Position numbers and translations under genes: made by a program
Assembly (NCBI RefSeq): GCF_954871325.1
Contig: NC_088776.1
Span: 40,442,569 to 40,506,568 of the forward strand
Direction: 5' to 3'
DNA from: Gordionus sp. m RMFG-2023
Taxonomy: Eukaryota > Nematomorpha > Gordioida > Chordodea > Parachordodidae
Length of the DNA: 64,000 nt
Shown: one piece after another, positions 11,346 through 25,000 of the stretch
Numbering within the stretch: the stretch's first letter is position 1
Layout of the letters: the number at the start of each line of letters is the position of its first letter
The notes under the pieces: model-generated
What the model saw: only the letters and a program-made list of their open reading frames with translations
Told to the model about the DNA's origin: nothing
Database searches by the model: none

Positions 11346-11959
11346 ATTGACCTGATACGGTTTAATTTGCTATTGTATAATGACATCAAGTTTAAAATAC
11401 AAAACCAACTTCTATCTTGAGGGTTATAAAAATATATATAATGGTGAAGGTCTCCGTATTTGCGATTTTCGCAGTTCAGTTTTGGCCTTGAAATCAATTT
11501 TCAGTTTGGTCATGATAAGGAGAAAAATTAAATGGCTTATTATCTTTTAAAAATTATTAAATTAAATATATCAATCAATATGAATAATTATTTTCCAAGT
11601 AGAGGATTTAGCAAAAAAGAGAATAAATTACACTGAATCTATAGAATCAGTTGCTTAAAAATTTTAGCAATTACATATGTTTACAGAGAGCGCAAATGAC
11701 TGTTACATTTATATAAAAGACTATATAAAATTACAAGAGGAACAGAAAATAATGGAATTACCATTGACCAGTCAAATTAAAAATGTGGTATTTCCAACTT
11801 ACCCTTTTACGACAAATGAGGAGATAAGATAATGAAAATTTATTATTGGTTCATATTCGCTGAAAAATAGTCCATAAAATGCTTGAATAGGTATTTTTTT
11901 TTTAAAAAAACCAAGGCAGCAGAATGAGTTTTAATTCCCTGACCAAATTATTAATAAAA
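11346..11959. other. AT-rich stretch without recognised gene
   Basis: I see no exon or element terminus here. Confidence 0.4.
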
Positions 11960-12420
11960 GAAATTCGGGCAAAAAAAAATCCGGGTCGTGCCTAAAAAAA
12001 TTTTCCAAATCCGGGCTAGACCGTGCAAATGGTACCTCTACAGATCTCTGTTTAAGGTACAAATTGTCTGGCCCACTGCCCGATAATTTTTTGCACGAAT
12101 TTCCCTGCCTGTAAAATTTTTTACCCAGCCGGACCCGATATAAAAATTTTAATTTCCGGCACGACTATTTTAATTTCTTTTAATTTTTCCACCCGGCACA
12201 GGCCCTTAAAAAACGACTAACTTAATCATTTTGACAGAAAAATATTGCCTAAGCCTTATAATTTCACTAATATATGTCAAAACCTTGTGCCATCTATTGG
12301 CCAAATCTTCAGGCTTGTGTGATTAAGTTGGCCGTTTTTTAAAATCAGCTCAAATCAAACAGATAAAGCTACCCGCCAGCCGGGTTTTCGCATAGACCGG
12401 GCTTTGCAGATCTTTAATTT
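11960..12420. repeat. CCGGGC-rich repeat cluster related to the 18845 MITE, with nested MITE remnant
   Basis: Pieces such as CCGGGCTAGACC, CCCAGCCGGACC and CCGGGCTTTGCAGATCT match the CCGGGCC/GCAGATC motif set of the well-bounded element at 18845-19257. A remnant of the TAGTGTTG MITE core (ACTAACTTAATC ... GATTAAGTTGGCCGTTTTT, about 12206-12365) is embedded. Terminal duplications could not be read, so this is a degraded nested cluster. Confidence 0.55.
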
Positions 12421-15400
12421 AAATAATAATAAAGAAAATATATGGTCTTTTTATAAATATATTATATTTTTCATTTGTAATTTACCTTGAATCTTTAAGA
12501 AAGTTTTCGATCAAAAAATTTTTTAAAATAATTTATAATAAAAAAAAAAATTCAATATAGTAAGATGGACATGTCAAACTTATTTTTTTCAAAAAATAAT
12601 TAAATAATTTAACAACTCATCAATTTATTTCGTTTTGAATATATAAGAAACTAATGTAATTTAACCTTGTACAAAATGAATTATATTATGACTAGACCTT
12701 TATTTTGTATATTGACTAAGTTTCAGTCAAATATGTTCATTTTTTTCCTTTGACCATTTTAGTAATTAAGGTTAATTTGGTTTAAAAATGTTAAATAAAT
12801 TTTAATTTTTTTTTCATAAAGCAAAAATATAACTACGTTTTTTAGTAAATTAAAGTGATAGGAAAAATATTTAATTTTGAGTAAAATTTATCATCCAGAA
12901 GAAACAAAATTTGGCGACCTTTAAAATCGTCAATATACCGTGATCCACTGTTCGACTTAGTAATACATTTTGGTTTACGGTTCGATTTGGTCTTTAAAAA
13001 TCAGTTCCAGAGCCAAATCGTGACCTTCATCTAGTCATATTTATCTCTTTCTCTATATTACAATAAAAACTTTTAATTATGTATTTAATTGGCATGAATG
13101 AGACATTAAATTTGAATAAATTATGAGAGAAGAATTTTTAAAATATAAAATTTATAAATATATAAAAAGTGGCATAGTACAAGTGTAAGTAATAAAACAT
13201 AGTCTGACTAAAGATGGGGCAAAGAAACCAAAATGGGTCGAGTAGGGGGGGGTGAGCCCATTTTTTAAATTCATATGAAAATTCTGGCCACACTTAAAAG
13301 TCAAATTTTTTACTTATAAATTTTTGCAAAGAAAGCAAAACCTTTTTCGTACATAATATATTGAAAAAATGAATGGTAAATAAAATCTATAGTATTTTAT
13401 TTTGAAAGTAACGAACCATGTTCCTTTTTCGAATAGTATAATATAAAAGTAACGACATTCTTTTAAGTGTCGCGGTGAAATTTTATAGTAACGTTTGCAG
13501 CACTGGTTTTATGTGAATTTCCCAGAAAAATTTAAATCTAAATAATTTTTTAAAAAAGTTTATAAATATGGAATAAATTATTATAGTAATTATTTTAAAA
13601 AATTTAATATTTATTTTATTAAGCTTTTTTTGAAGGGCGAAGGCTATCCATTTTTATTTGCTTAAACATACTTAAATTAAATTTCTATTCCGACGACTAA
13701 TGCGGTTTGATCTCAATTCTGATACCTATATAAAATTTATAAATAATTAGGGACATCAAAATTTTTGTATAATTTATGTTTGACAATTGACATAGATGAA
13801 AAAACGTCAATATTGATTGAATAATAAAATTCATCGTCCGCCCAATTGGAAATAGTAGATTTTTTTATATAATTTATATTAATAAATTTAATAGTTTCCA
13901 TTTTTAATTTAATACGACACTTTGGCCATAAATGATATAATAAAACGCGGAATAACAGTAAACTGCTATAAGGTTCTGAACCGTTATAATCCTAAAAGAG
14001 AATCAAACGGTTATAAATAATAAATGCTTTACCATAATGGTTTTTAAAAATTATAATTATTTATATTAAATAACTAGCTTAATTTAAACAATAAATCAAA
14101 CCCAAAATTTTTAACTAAAAATGGTAATCTGATCAGTTAGTTATACACCTTTTGTCCGATAGATCCTTAAACTTATCGGCCTCAATTTTATCGATGGCAG
14201 ACGAAGGTAGGAAATCGCCCCTTATTCTATGATTTCGTATGTATCGACATTTTTGTCACTCATTACCCATGAAAGCTTCCTATAAAATAAGAACAAATTT
14301 TATTTTTTTAAATAATTTACTTTACCGGAAATTTATAATTCCAAAAGAGTATTTTAATAAACTATATTATAAAGTAAATATTCTTTAAATAAATAATTAA
14401 AGTAATTTTGTAATAGAATAAGAAATTAAAATTATATTATGTGTATTTCTTTAAAACACTGGTTTATTATAATTATATTGTTTGAAATTGCCATAAAATT
14501 CAGAGTTTTGTTAGAAAATTACAAAAAAATGTAATTACTACTAGTAATAAAATAAAAAAATTCGTCTTTATTCCTTAATTAAAATAAGAAACAATTCTGA
14601 CTCATAAAATCCAAAAAAAACATTTTTCAATGTTATGGTTTGTTTAAAGTTTTTAAAATATAAAGTTCTTTTAGGCCTAAATTTTGAGGAAAAATTAATA
14701 AATTTGTTTAAAATTTTTAAAAAATATAGTATAAAAATAGAGGGTAAGAATTTCGAAAAAATAAGTCATAAATCAAATTAAACTATTTTAAAGAGAAAAT
14801 TATTTTCGATTTAAGAAATTTGATAAAAAGGTTCTATTATGGTTTAATAAAGGCCCGTTCGATCTCTCTGCCTAAATTCAAATTTTACAAAAAAAATTTC
14901 TTTCTTTAAATTGGATACAATATAATACTTTAAAGAATCATAAATAGTAATTCAGTTACTTTCTTGCCAAATATCCATAATAAGTTTTATACAAATATGC
15001 CATTTTAGTTTATTTATGTTTTTGATTTAATAATAGTCAACTTTGTAATCGTACGAGCAATAAACACTTGGCCAGGCTATGTAGGCTCATTAATGATGAA
15101 AACGGCTGGGAAAACAAATTTTTTATTTCGTAGAGGAAGCCGAAATCCCCCCCTCCCTTAAAAAATTTCACAATTTTCATAAATATGATTCAATTAGTTT
15201 ATAAAAACGTCTCGACCACGCCCCCCAGCCCTTACCCATCACATCATTATAAAAATTATTTTTACTACAAAGATATAAGTTAATAATTTTTAAAAAAAAT
15301 AATGACAATAGAAAAAAAAAATTTAAAGGAGTAAAACCTAAAAAAATTTTAAAAATATAATCTGGCCTAAGCAAATATAATAATTATACCCATCCATCAT

Positions 15401-15795
15401 AATTTATTTGCCTAATATTTATATTCATAAATAATAAGGATTACGCCCTTAGTAACATGCATGAAGGATATATATGATGAGATATTTTTAAAAAAATTAT
15501 ATTTCATAAGTTTTAAATATAAAAATATGGGATATTGACATAAGATAACCACGTGGCTTACAAAAAAAATTAAATCATAATATAAATTAGTTATAATAAT
15601 TTGAGATTATTAGAGTTTTGAATAAATTTAAAACTGTTGACAAATTGTTCATCATAATACTATTAATATAACATTCAAATAGTAATACTATTTTAGCGTT
15701 TTAACATCTCCTTTTCGTTAAAACAAAAATAGATGATAGATCGAAAATAAATAATACATATTATATTTTATGTGTACACTAAAAAAATTCATTTC
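12421..15795. other. AT-rich sequence 3' of the RhoGEF gene
   Basis: About 3.4 kb with no exon that I can support. It includes a short G-run near 13250. The 3' UTR of the minus-strand RhoGEF gene must start within it, but I see no clear polyadenylation signal that decides its end. Confidence 0.4.
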
Positions 15796-16010
15796 TTATT
15801 TATAAAGAGGTGTTTGTTCTTTCTTTAATAGCTTGATACAAGAGTTAATCGAATCTGTCCACATTTTCAAATCGTGTACATCTTTGCAATACAGACAATG
15901 TTCATCCACGATTACTATACTTTGAACAAATGTTGTGTCGGGATGACTGTCTCTTTGTCTAAATTGAACTCTGAATTCAAACTTTTTGACATTGTTGAAT
16001 GATTGTGAGG
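15796..16010 (-). CDS. RhoGEF terminal exon (PH end, stop codon)
   Basis: 215 bp, phase 1 in; TAA at 15798-15796. It encodes SQSFNNVKKFEFRVQFR and later YCKDVHDLKMWTDSINSCIK, the last PH strands and the C-terminal alpha helix with its conserved Trp. It is separated from exon 9 by a 3.4-kb intron that holds a hAT element and a hAT MITE. Confidence 0.92.
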
Positions 16011-19000
16011 CTTAAAATTTTATAAATATTTGATGGTTGATTAATATACATTTAGTAAATAACAGGGGCGCATGGAGGATGGGCCAAAAGGGCAATTGAA
16101 CTTCCCTATTAATAAATTTAAATATTTTAATTGTAAGGTCATTGCCCACTATATTACAGCAAACCAATCAGTTCATAAAGTTTTTAAAATTATATTAATT
16201 TATTTCAAATGATTATAATTTAAAAAATAAATATTAACATGTTGTTATCAAGGCTGGGCAATAATTAATTGCATAATTATAGTTCTTTTTTAACTTTCAT
16301 TAATTCCATTTTTTATGGGAATTAATAGTTATAATTACAATTCCATTTGTAATTCTTTTTCCTAAATTATATTATTCTTTTAATAATTGCAATCATTCAT
16401 TCATATTTTTTATTAAAACTATTAATAATTACAATCATTCATATTTTTGGCGGGAACATAATGAGAGATTCTGAATCTTTAATTTTTACCTTGACTCATA
16501 AATAACGCAAGAAATTTTGCTAAAGCGTTCAAAATCTTTTGAAAGAAAATAGGGGAAATCATTTTATGCCAATATTAGATGGCAATATAGTTATAATTAA
16601 TTGTCGCACATTTAGGTTAATTATGTACAAGTGATATCAAAGGTATAATAATTGATTTTATCAAGATTTTATGAATCAATAATGGTAGTTATATGTGGAA
16701 AATATGGGAAATGGCTAAACCCAAATCAGCTGAAATTATGAAAGATATATTAAAATCTAAGTTATCTTTGCCTTGAATTACAAGGTGAAATTTTATGTAT
16801 AATGCCGTAATAGATATTATTAAGTAAAAGTCTAATTAAAATGTTATTTTTAAAGATGTAGAAATGAAATATTTATAAGAATACTGTAAAATTTTATTTG
16901 CAATTGCCTTGGATAAATTGCAGGAGGGAAAGAATTCTTATTATGGAGAGTTGGTTCCAAATTCCATAAAAAATTTTATTAGAATTACAAAACTCTTCCT
17001 TGCATCTTTGTGCACCTATTTTAATTAAAAGTTATAATTGTCGGATTAGAGTTCGAATGAGAGGAAACAGGTTTTTTAGTTACCATTTCATGCCCATATT
17101 TTAGGCTTCGATTGGTTGAATTAGTATCTAAACATAAAATCATTAATAATATCTGAAGCTTCAATAAACATTTCTAAATATAAAAGTCCAGACATTCTCA
17201 AAAACAAGATATTTTTTTTCAAATATGAGTTTACATCAACCCTCAATCAATGATACTAAACTTGAAGTGCTTACTCATCTAAAAGATAAAAGAGATCAAT
17301 CTTTTCGTTATTTCTTATTCAAGTTTTATAATAAAATACAGAGTTGTTAAAGTAGCTCGCTACAAGTAGCGTGCTCTTTTATGGTAGCTATAGCTAATAG
17401 CATGCTACTTTTTCCCAATTATTAATTTTTATGGAAGAAAATGTTCTTGATAACAATACAAATTTTTCTATTTCCAAAATTTGAAAATATTTTCAAATTA
17501 ATGTAAAAGGAAAAGGTAGCTACAAATTTATTTTTTCAAACTGTAAAAAAATATATCTTTAAATAAATCTATTAGCTATAACCTCAAAACACCTAAAGGT
17601 AATTGTCATTTTTAAATTCTAATAGTATTTTTATTTTGTAAGAATGTTCATGCCAAGAGTTTTAAAGAGATAGAAAAACATCTTAATAATTTTGTTATAT
17701 GGGAGACTACATTCAAAAAGACCAATTCAAGCTAAATTGATTATAAAATTGCACATGCCATATTTCTCAGAAACTGGCTGATGAAGTTATTATCGATTAT
17801 AATTGATACAGTTCAGCCAATAATCCCTTGATACAACTTTGTCGCCAGATACTAATAATTGAGATAGCAGACAAAGATGCCCTAGTTAGAAGCATAAAAA
17901 CGACTTCCATTGATAATTTTTTTGAAATAAAAGATAAATCCCCTAGACGAGTTTTTTTTTAAATCTATGAGTATTTTTGATAATTTTTATATTAAAAATA
18001 AATACTGCCTTGCACTTAAGTACTAGTGTTGAGATTAGTAAGGCGAAACTTATACTTTCTGATCGCCGCTCTAGACTTGGGGATGATAGTATAGAAATGA
18101 TTTTATTATTATAATGCAACAAAATAAAATAAAAAATGAATATTATCGTAAATAGTTATTTTTATTAAATTATAGTCTTCTTACATAAATTTTTTTATAA
18201 TCAAAACTAACTATATTTAAATATTTATAAATGACGATTTTATATATTATATATACTATGCAATTACATAATAAGCAAAAAAATAAAACAAATTTATTTC
18301 TAAATTTTTTAAAAGGTAGCCAAAGATACTTTTTTGACAAATAGCGATAGTGGTAGCGTGTTACTTTTAAAAGTAGGATTTAACAACTCTGATCAAATAT
18401 AGAAATTTAATTAGTGTTTTAATATTATTAGATTATAACGGTTCAACACCAAAGTTGCCAATAGGAGTGTGCCGATCTACAAATTTTTCAAGATTCGATC
18501 CGGTATTTACTGATGCTGCAAAGTAAAGTCATTACTAACAACGTTCTTTTTTAAAACGTAAAAATTCGGGAGAAACCGTAAATTAATAGTGTATTATGGA
18601 ATAATCAAGAGTAAAAATATCGAAAGATTTATGCCAAAACCGGCAGGTCTGGCAACCCTTTACAACACCCTTATCTAATTAAGACTTAAAACGTTATAAT
18701 AATTTAAGTAAAAATCGTAAAAACTAGATGTAAATATTTTGTATTTTATAACGTTGACATAAACTTATTTCGAGATTTTTGAATTGAATATTATTTTTTT
18801 AAAACTGAATCTTAATAGAACATTTTATTATATGTACTATATAATAGAGATCTGCAAAGTTAGGCCCGGCCCGTATTCGGCCCAAACGGGCTTCGGGGGC
18901 CTAATTCTATTTTAAATAATTGGGTTTGGGCTGGGCCGGGTCTAATATTTTTAAAAAAAATTCGGGTCGAACCTTGGAATTTTTTTTAATTATATCAAAA

Positions 19001-22000
19001 TTTATCAATTTTATATTGAATTTTTTAGTAAAATAAAAATATTTGATTTTATTTATTGAAACTAAACGACATATAACATATGTCTTTTATTTTGAGTGAT
19101 TATAAAAAGTAATTTCTATATTTAAATAAATTCGGGCTAGGCCAGGTCGGTAAATTTATTTTAAAAAATTTCGGGTTCAAGCCGGGCCGGCAAAACTTTT
19201 TTAAAAAAACTTCGGGCCGGGCCGGGCTTGAAAAATTAGGCCCGATGCAGATCACTACTATATAATGAATAAAATAGCGCAATTTGAGCATGATTTTATG
19301 GAAAAAGTATCTACAAAAAGAGCCTCTGGATTTATACAACAGTCATTCATGTGTATAAAATTGGAATTTAATATAAATATCAACTGACCTTTGTCATTTT
19401 CATCTTCTTTATTCTCCCCAAACTCTTCCGTAATTTCGGCATTGCGATTGCTCGTCAAATTAGCATTTAAGGTTGAACACAAATTTTTATTATTATTATT
19501 ACAATTGGAATTTAGATGATCGTAATTGGGATTGGAGATATTGGCATGGGGTACCAAGTAGAGCTCGCCTAATGGTATTGGCCGTTTGTAAACAATATAT
19601 TTTCCCGAGTTTTTAACGTTGAAGCTTGAGGCTCTCGTCATGAGAAATATATTGTCGAAGAGAAAGGTTTGAAGTTTCTAAGTGTATAAATTACATTTGT
19701 ATTACTATATTATATTCAATCAAAATCATTTTATACTTTTAGCAATATTAAGTCAAAGATACCTTAAATTAGTAGCTGTAAAAAAATATCAATTCAAATT
19801 TACTATTCCTTTCTGATTCTTCAGCATGCCTGAACATATGAGTTGTTGAGCTTTTCGAATTTCAGTGTGCTTCTAAAATTTAATAATATCGTAGAAAAAA
19901 AAAGTTAATTTTTTATTGTTTATAACATTATTAATAAGAATGCTTTCATCTTGATCGATTAAAATCTAAAAAAATGATGGAAATACATTATAAAAACTAA
20001 AAACTTGGAAATCGTGGGTATATTCTAAATTTTGGGTAATGGCCAAGCATTTGTTGTAACCTATCTTACGGTCGATGAGTCTTATAAATTTTTCAACTTC
20101 TTTAATCTTTATTTTATTTGTATAAAGATTTATATCAAATTAAAATTATTTTCATTGAGTCGACCCGTAGCCAAAGTAATAAAAATTGCCTGAAACTTTC
20201 CTTACTATTATTATAAATTATTACTTATTCTTTTCCTTTTTTTTACCTGATTGGGTATCATAATTAAAAAATGAATTTAAGGCTAAGTCCAAACTTCAAA
20301 AAATTAAATTCACAAATTTTTGAAACTTTAATGAAAATAAATAAATAAGCTATTTTAAATATAAAAATTAAAACATGTCCAAAACATAATTCTAAAAAAA
20401 ATTAAAACTTTTCAAATTTTTTTAAAATCGTTTTCAGCCTACAGAACAATAAATCAGGTGAGAAATATTCCATATTCATATTTTATAATGAAAAAACATA
20501 AACATAATTAAACTAACAGTTATTTGTTGAATACTCACATTTAATACATAATGATAATATAGAGAATAAAATAAATATTTCGACAGGTCATTCTGAGCCT
20601 AGACTTAAAAAAAATATTTTTTGCAGGTCTCTAACCTAATAACTTTAGAAAAATAAACTTTGATCCCATGATAAACGTGTTATACTATCCTAAATAATAT
20701 ATTTTTAAAATTATTACAGAAAGTTTGATGAGATTGTAATCCTCGTGGGTTTCTGGAGTCTAATAAAAAATAAATCATTATTAATAAAAATTATAATCAA
20801 TTATAATTATAGTCCTGAATGGAAACTAATTTTGCAGGTCAGGCCTGATCCAAATTTATTTTTAATTTTTCTTTCCAAATATACCTATTTCAAAGCCAAT
20901 TCGAACGCATATTTTAGAAATAGGTCCTACAGGGAGTAGAAATAAAATAAAAAAAAATATTAGACTGAGAAAGGTTTGAATTTATAAGGAAAAATTATTA
21001 AGTCCATTATATATAAAATCGATCACGATTCTCCCGATTCCTTAGGATCTGGGTGAAATTTTGTATTTACAGTAAACGTGATCAAAATGTGTTTAAATCC
21101 TTACTCTTTTATTTGTGGAGAATTAAGAGTAAAAGTATAAAAATTCCCTATTTTCCAGCGTTTCGATCGTCATTCAATAAAGGATTTACTAAAAAACTAC
21201 GGAATAATATATAATAATTTCAATATCAAAAGTGTTGTATTTATTTTATTTTTTAAAATAATTTCATTTTTTAATGTAGCTGTTCATTTAACCCCATTCT
21301 AAAGTTTAAAATCCTGTAAAAATAATAATTTTCTCCCATTTTTATAAAAATTTTAAGCAAATGTCACTAAGGTTAATTTATATGTATAAAAAAATAGAAT
21401 GTTAAGTTTTCGCTTTCATGAGGAAAATTGATAAAAACACCTAAGAAACATGGATATTTGTTGTAGGCTCAAACAGGTTCACAAGAAATCAGTTCACTTC
21501 ATGAGTTACTTAAATTCGATTATCATTTGCAAGTGAGAAAAAAGAGGAAGTCAAATTCTTTGATAAAATAAAAATGTAAAATCAATCAAATTTTAAATCA
21601 CACGGAATATAACAATTAAATGTGGTTGATTATATAAATCATATTTTTATAATTAAGAATCGATATCGGTGCACCTTTGGATTATATCCATAATAATTAT
21701 GAAAGTATTAGGATAGCAAAATAATATAAAATTTTGCCACAATCCAGGTTTGGCAAAATATTTAAAAAAAATTAAACTAAGGTCCATCCAACCAAGTCTT
21801 AGGGAATATTTGTTCAAGTCTGAAAAATCTAAATGGATCAAACCTATGTGCACAGGGATCTAAATAGAATTATCTTTACCTACCAATTTTAAAATTTGTT
21901 TGAATAATAGCGGATATTTGACCAAGCGAGTCCTGGGTAAATCTATTGATTTTTTTAAATATGAAAACATATGTAACAAAAATGGTATCTAATTTGGGCA

Positions 22001-25000
22001 TTCATTAGAGGCCTGAATTTTTAACAAAATTAGATAAGTGCCTGGATTCAAGCTTATATTTTTAGCTAAATTTATGTCCAATCTATTAAAGTCATTCCCT
22101 AAATAATTTAATAGGAAGTTCATATAGGGACCATAAATTTCGTTCAAATTGTTAGGTATCTGAATCAAGAGCACAAATATTAGGCTAATTCTAGTTAATA
22201 TTTTTTCCCCTTTTTTAATATGATATATCCTCATTAAATTTTATTTATTTTTTTTAAATTTGAACCAGAATAAATTATTAATTTGTTCTGCTCTCACCTA
22301 TAAAGGACCAAATGTCAAGTCTACGGCTAAATGGCGAATTTTGACAACGTTCCAAGAAATCCCGTACTTTTACCTCTTGTTTGAATTTTTTTTCCAGAAG
22401 ATTTCTCAAATTCCCCAAGTTTCCGCAATAATCTATGTAACAGTTAAGAGTTGACACCTGAAAATAAATATAAATAAGCGAGTGTATGGTGTTTTAATAT
22501 TTAAACTTATAAATCTATTTGAAAAAATATTTAAAAATTAAATATATCAAAGTTTAATAGCATTAATTACCCAATTATATAAGATAGCACCAATGGAGTG
22601 TACGATCTTGGTGTTAGGATCTCGTATACTTTCAATGTGTTTGATCATTTCTTTTTAATGGTTTTACAACAAAAATAAAAAAGCAAATTAATTAACATTT
22701 CGTTATAATTATATCATTTGTATACTAGCTTTTCCTATTTCTCCCAATTTGTTTCAAAATACATTTACAAGTCGAATTACATTAATGCAACTCATTACCC
22801 TTGGAAGGTGTGCACTGTGCATTTACATTATTAGTAAATTTAAAGACTGTATCTGAAATATTTTTTAAGATCCGTGTCCATCTGATCATTTAAAAAAATA
22901 TTTGTTCAGTCGAAAATAGGCTATAATATAAATTCCACATATAGTGCAATATCCGTTTTGTTGCTTTATATTTTTAAATTCGTTTATAAAAAATTAACCT
23001 TTGTGGACGGGTAAGATTTGCAGAAGAGTTCTGAAAGTTATCTCTATTTCTTCGTTTTTAATGAGAGCCAAGCATTTCAGGGAATCCAAGTAAACGCTTC
23101 TCAAACAGTTGAGATCCGCAAGTGTATCTATCTCTCCAGTGTAAAATTCATGAATGGCCTAACATTTAACAAAAAAATTGAAACAATTTGGCAAAGAAAG
23201 TAATAAAAAAATTGTCAAATGAATTAATGTTTTTTTTAATTTAGATATAAGATAGCTCACATTTTTATTAACGGTATAATATTATTAATATTGAAAAAAA
23301 TAGGAATTGGATAATTGACCAGCCCAAAATTCCATAAGCATCATATAATGATGTTGGTTTGTCTGTATATGTGCTAAAATGAATTTTAATGAGGTGGAGG
23401 GTGGGGGGAGCAAGTGGGTGAGTAACCATCTTAGTGTGTTTACAGTTTAGATTAGATCGTGTTTTAACAATAGAAAGTATCCTTGTATTTAATTACTATC
23501 ATAAAAAAATATGAAATTTTTCCGATTAATAGCACTCATAAAGTTAATCTAAATAATATACAGGGCTTCCCATTTAAAAAAGGAAAAGTTCCAATCAAAA
23601 AAGGAAAAGTTTCAATCATAAAAGGAAAAGTTTCAATCATAAAAGGAAAGGTCCGATCATAAAAGAAAAAGGTCTGATCAAAAAAGGAAAAGGGTCAATC
23701 ATAAAAGGAAAAGGTAATCAAAAAAGGAAAAGGTAATCAAAAAAGGAAAAGGTCCAAACAAAAAAGGAAAAGTGTCAATCAAAAAAGGAAAATTCCCAAA
23801 AAGAAAGGAAAAAGTCTGACCAAAAAAGGAAAAGTGTCAAACAAAAAAAGAAAAGGTTCAATCAAAAAAGGAAAAGTGTCAAACAAAAAAGGAAAAGGTC
23901 CAATCAAAAAAGGAAAAGTGTCAATCGAAAAAGGAATATTCCCAAAAGGAAAGAAAAAGTGTCAATCAAAAAAGGAAAATCTCCATTCAAAAAAGGAAAA
24001 TCGTAATTTTATTTTAAAAAATTATAAATTTTTCAATTGTTCTTAAATTTTTATTTATTTGTGTCATTCCTTCTTATTTTATTTCTAACTTCTTGTGATT
24101 TCTTTACTTTATTTGTATCTTTTCTCAATTTTTTTTCTTCTCATTTTTGATAATTCTTTTGTATATTTAAAAATAATTGATAAATTTAGGTCCATTTTTT
24201 AAACAATTCTTTACTTTTTTTTCATCATACACATGTCGTAATTTTTAAAGGGATCATAACTATCCGGGATCTTTATGGGATATACAAAAAAAATTTAAAA
24301 AAATTACCATTTTCCTTTTTTGAATAAAAATTTTCCTTTTTTGATTGACACTTTTTCTTTCCTTTTGGGAATTTTCCTTTTTCGATTGACACTTTTCCTT
24401 TTTTGATTGGACCTTTTCCTTTTTTGTTTGACACTTTTCCTTTTTTGATTGAACCTTTTCCTCTTTTGTTTGACACTTTTCCTTTTTTGATCGGACTTTT
24501 TCCTTTCTTTTTGGCAATTTTTCTTTTTTTGATTGATACTTTTTCTTTTTTGTTTGGACCTTTTCCTTTTTTGATTGAACCTTTTCCTTTTTTGATCGGA
24601 CCTTTTCCTTTTATGATTGAAATTTTTACTTTTTTGACTGGGACTTTTCCTTTTTTGAATGGGAAACCCTGTATATGCATGTAATAATTAAAACATTTGA
24701 CCTTCCACGAAAATTTAAAACTTAAACAGATATATTCAAAATTTTATGAAACCTCTTGTCTTCTAATCTCTTGGGGTTGCAACCTCAATTGAAGGTCTGC
24801 ATCAATCGTTTCAACCCAACAACCATTAGCGGATCTAAGATTGACTTTATTAGGCACATAACTGGCTGTTCTCTTGGGGGAGTTTCTAATATTGATGCCG
24901 CTATTTTTTAAATTTGCAACGTAGAGCTTCCTGAAATACTGATCCCTGTCAACCGAACTCAGGGTCTGGGATTTTTTTCGGAAGGGAGAAGATATCAAGG

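Noticed and set aside
20892-20930. Possible minus-strand RhoGEF exon reading PISKICVRIGFEI
   Set aside because: Phase does not fit, and a far better exon with RLVKYPLL was found at 21942-21884.
21989-22234. 81-codon minus-strand frame within the RhoGEF gene
   Set aside because: Lies in an intron between two phase-matched exons and has no family features.
23834-24684. Lys-rich and Phe-rich open frames across the AAAGGAAAAG arrays
   Set aside because: They are translations of a ~20-bp tandem repeat in the arms of a foldback element, open in several frames on both strands; no gene features.
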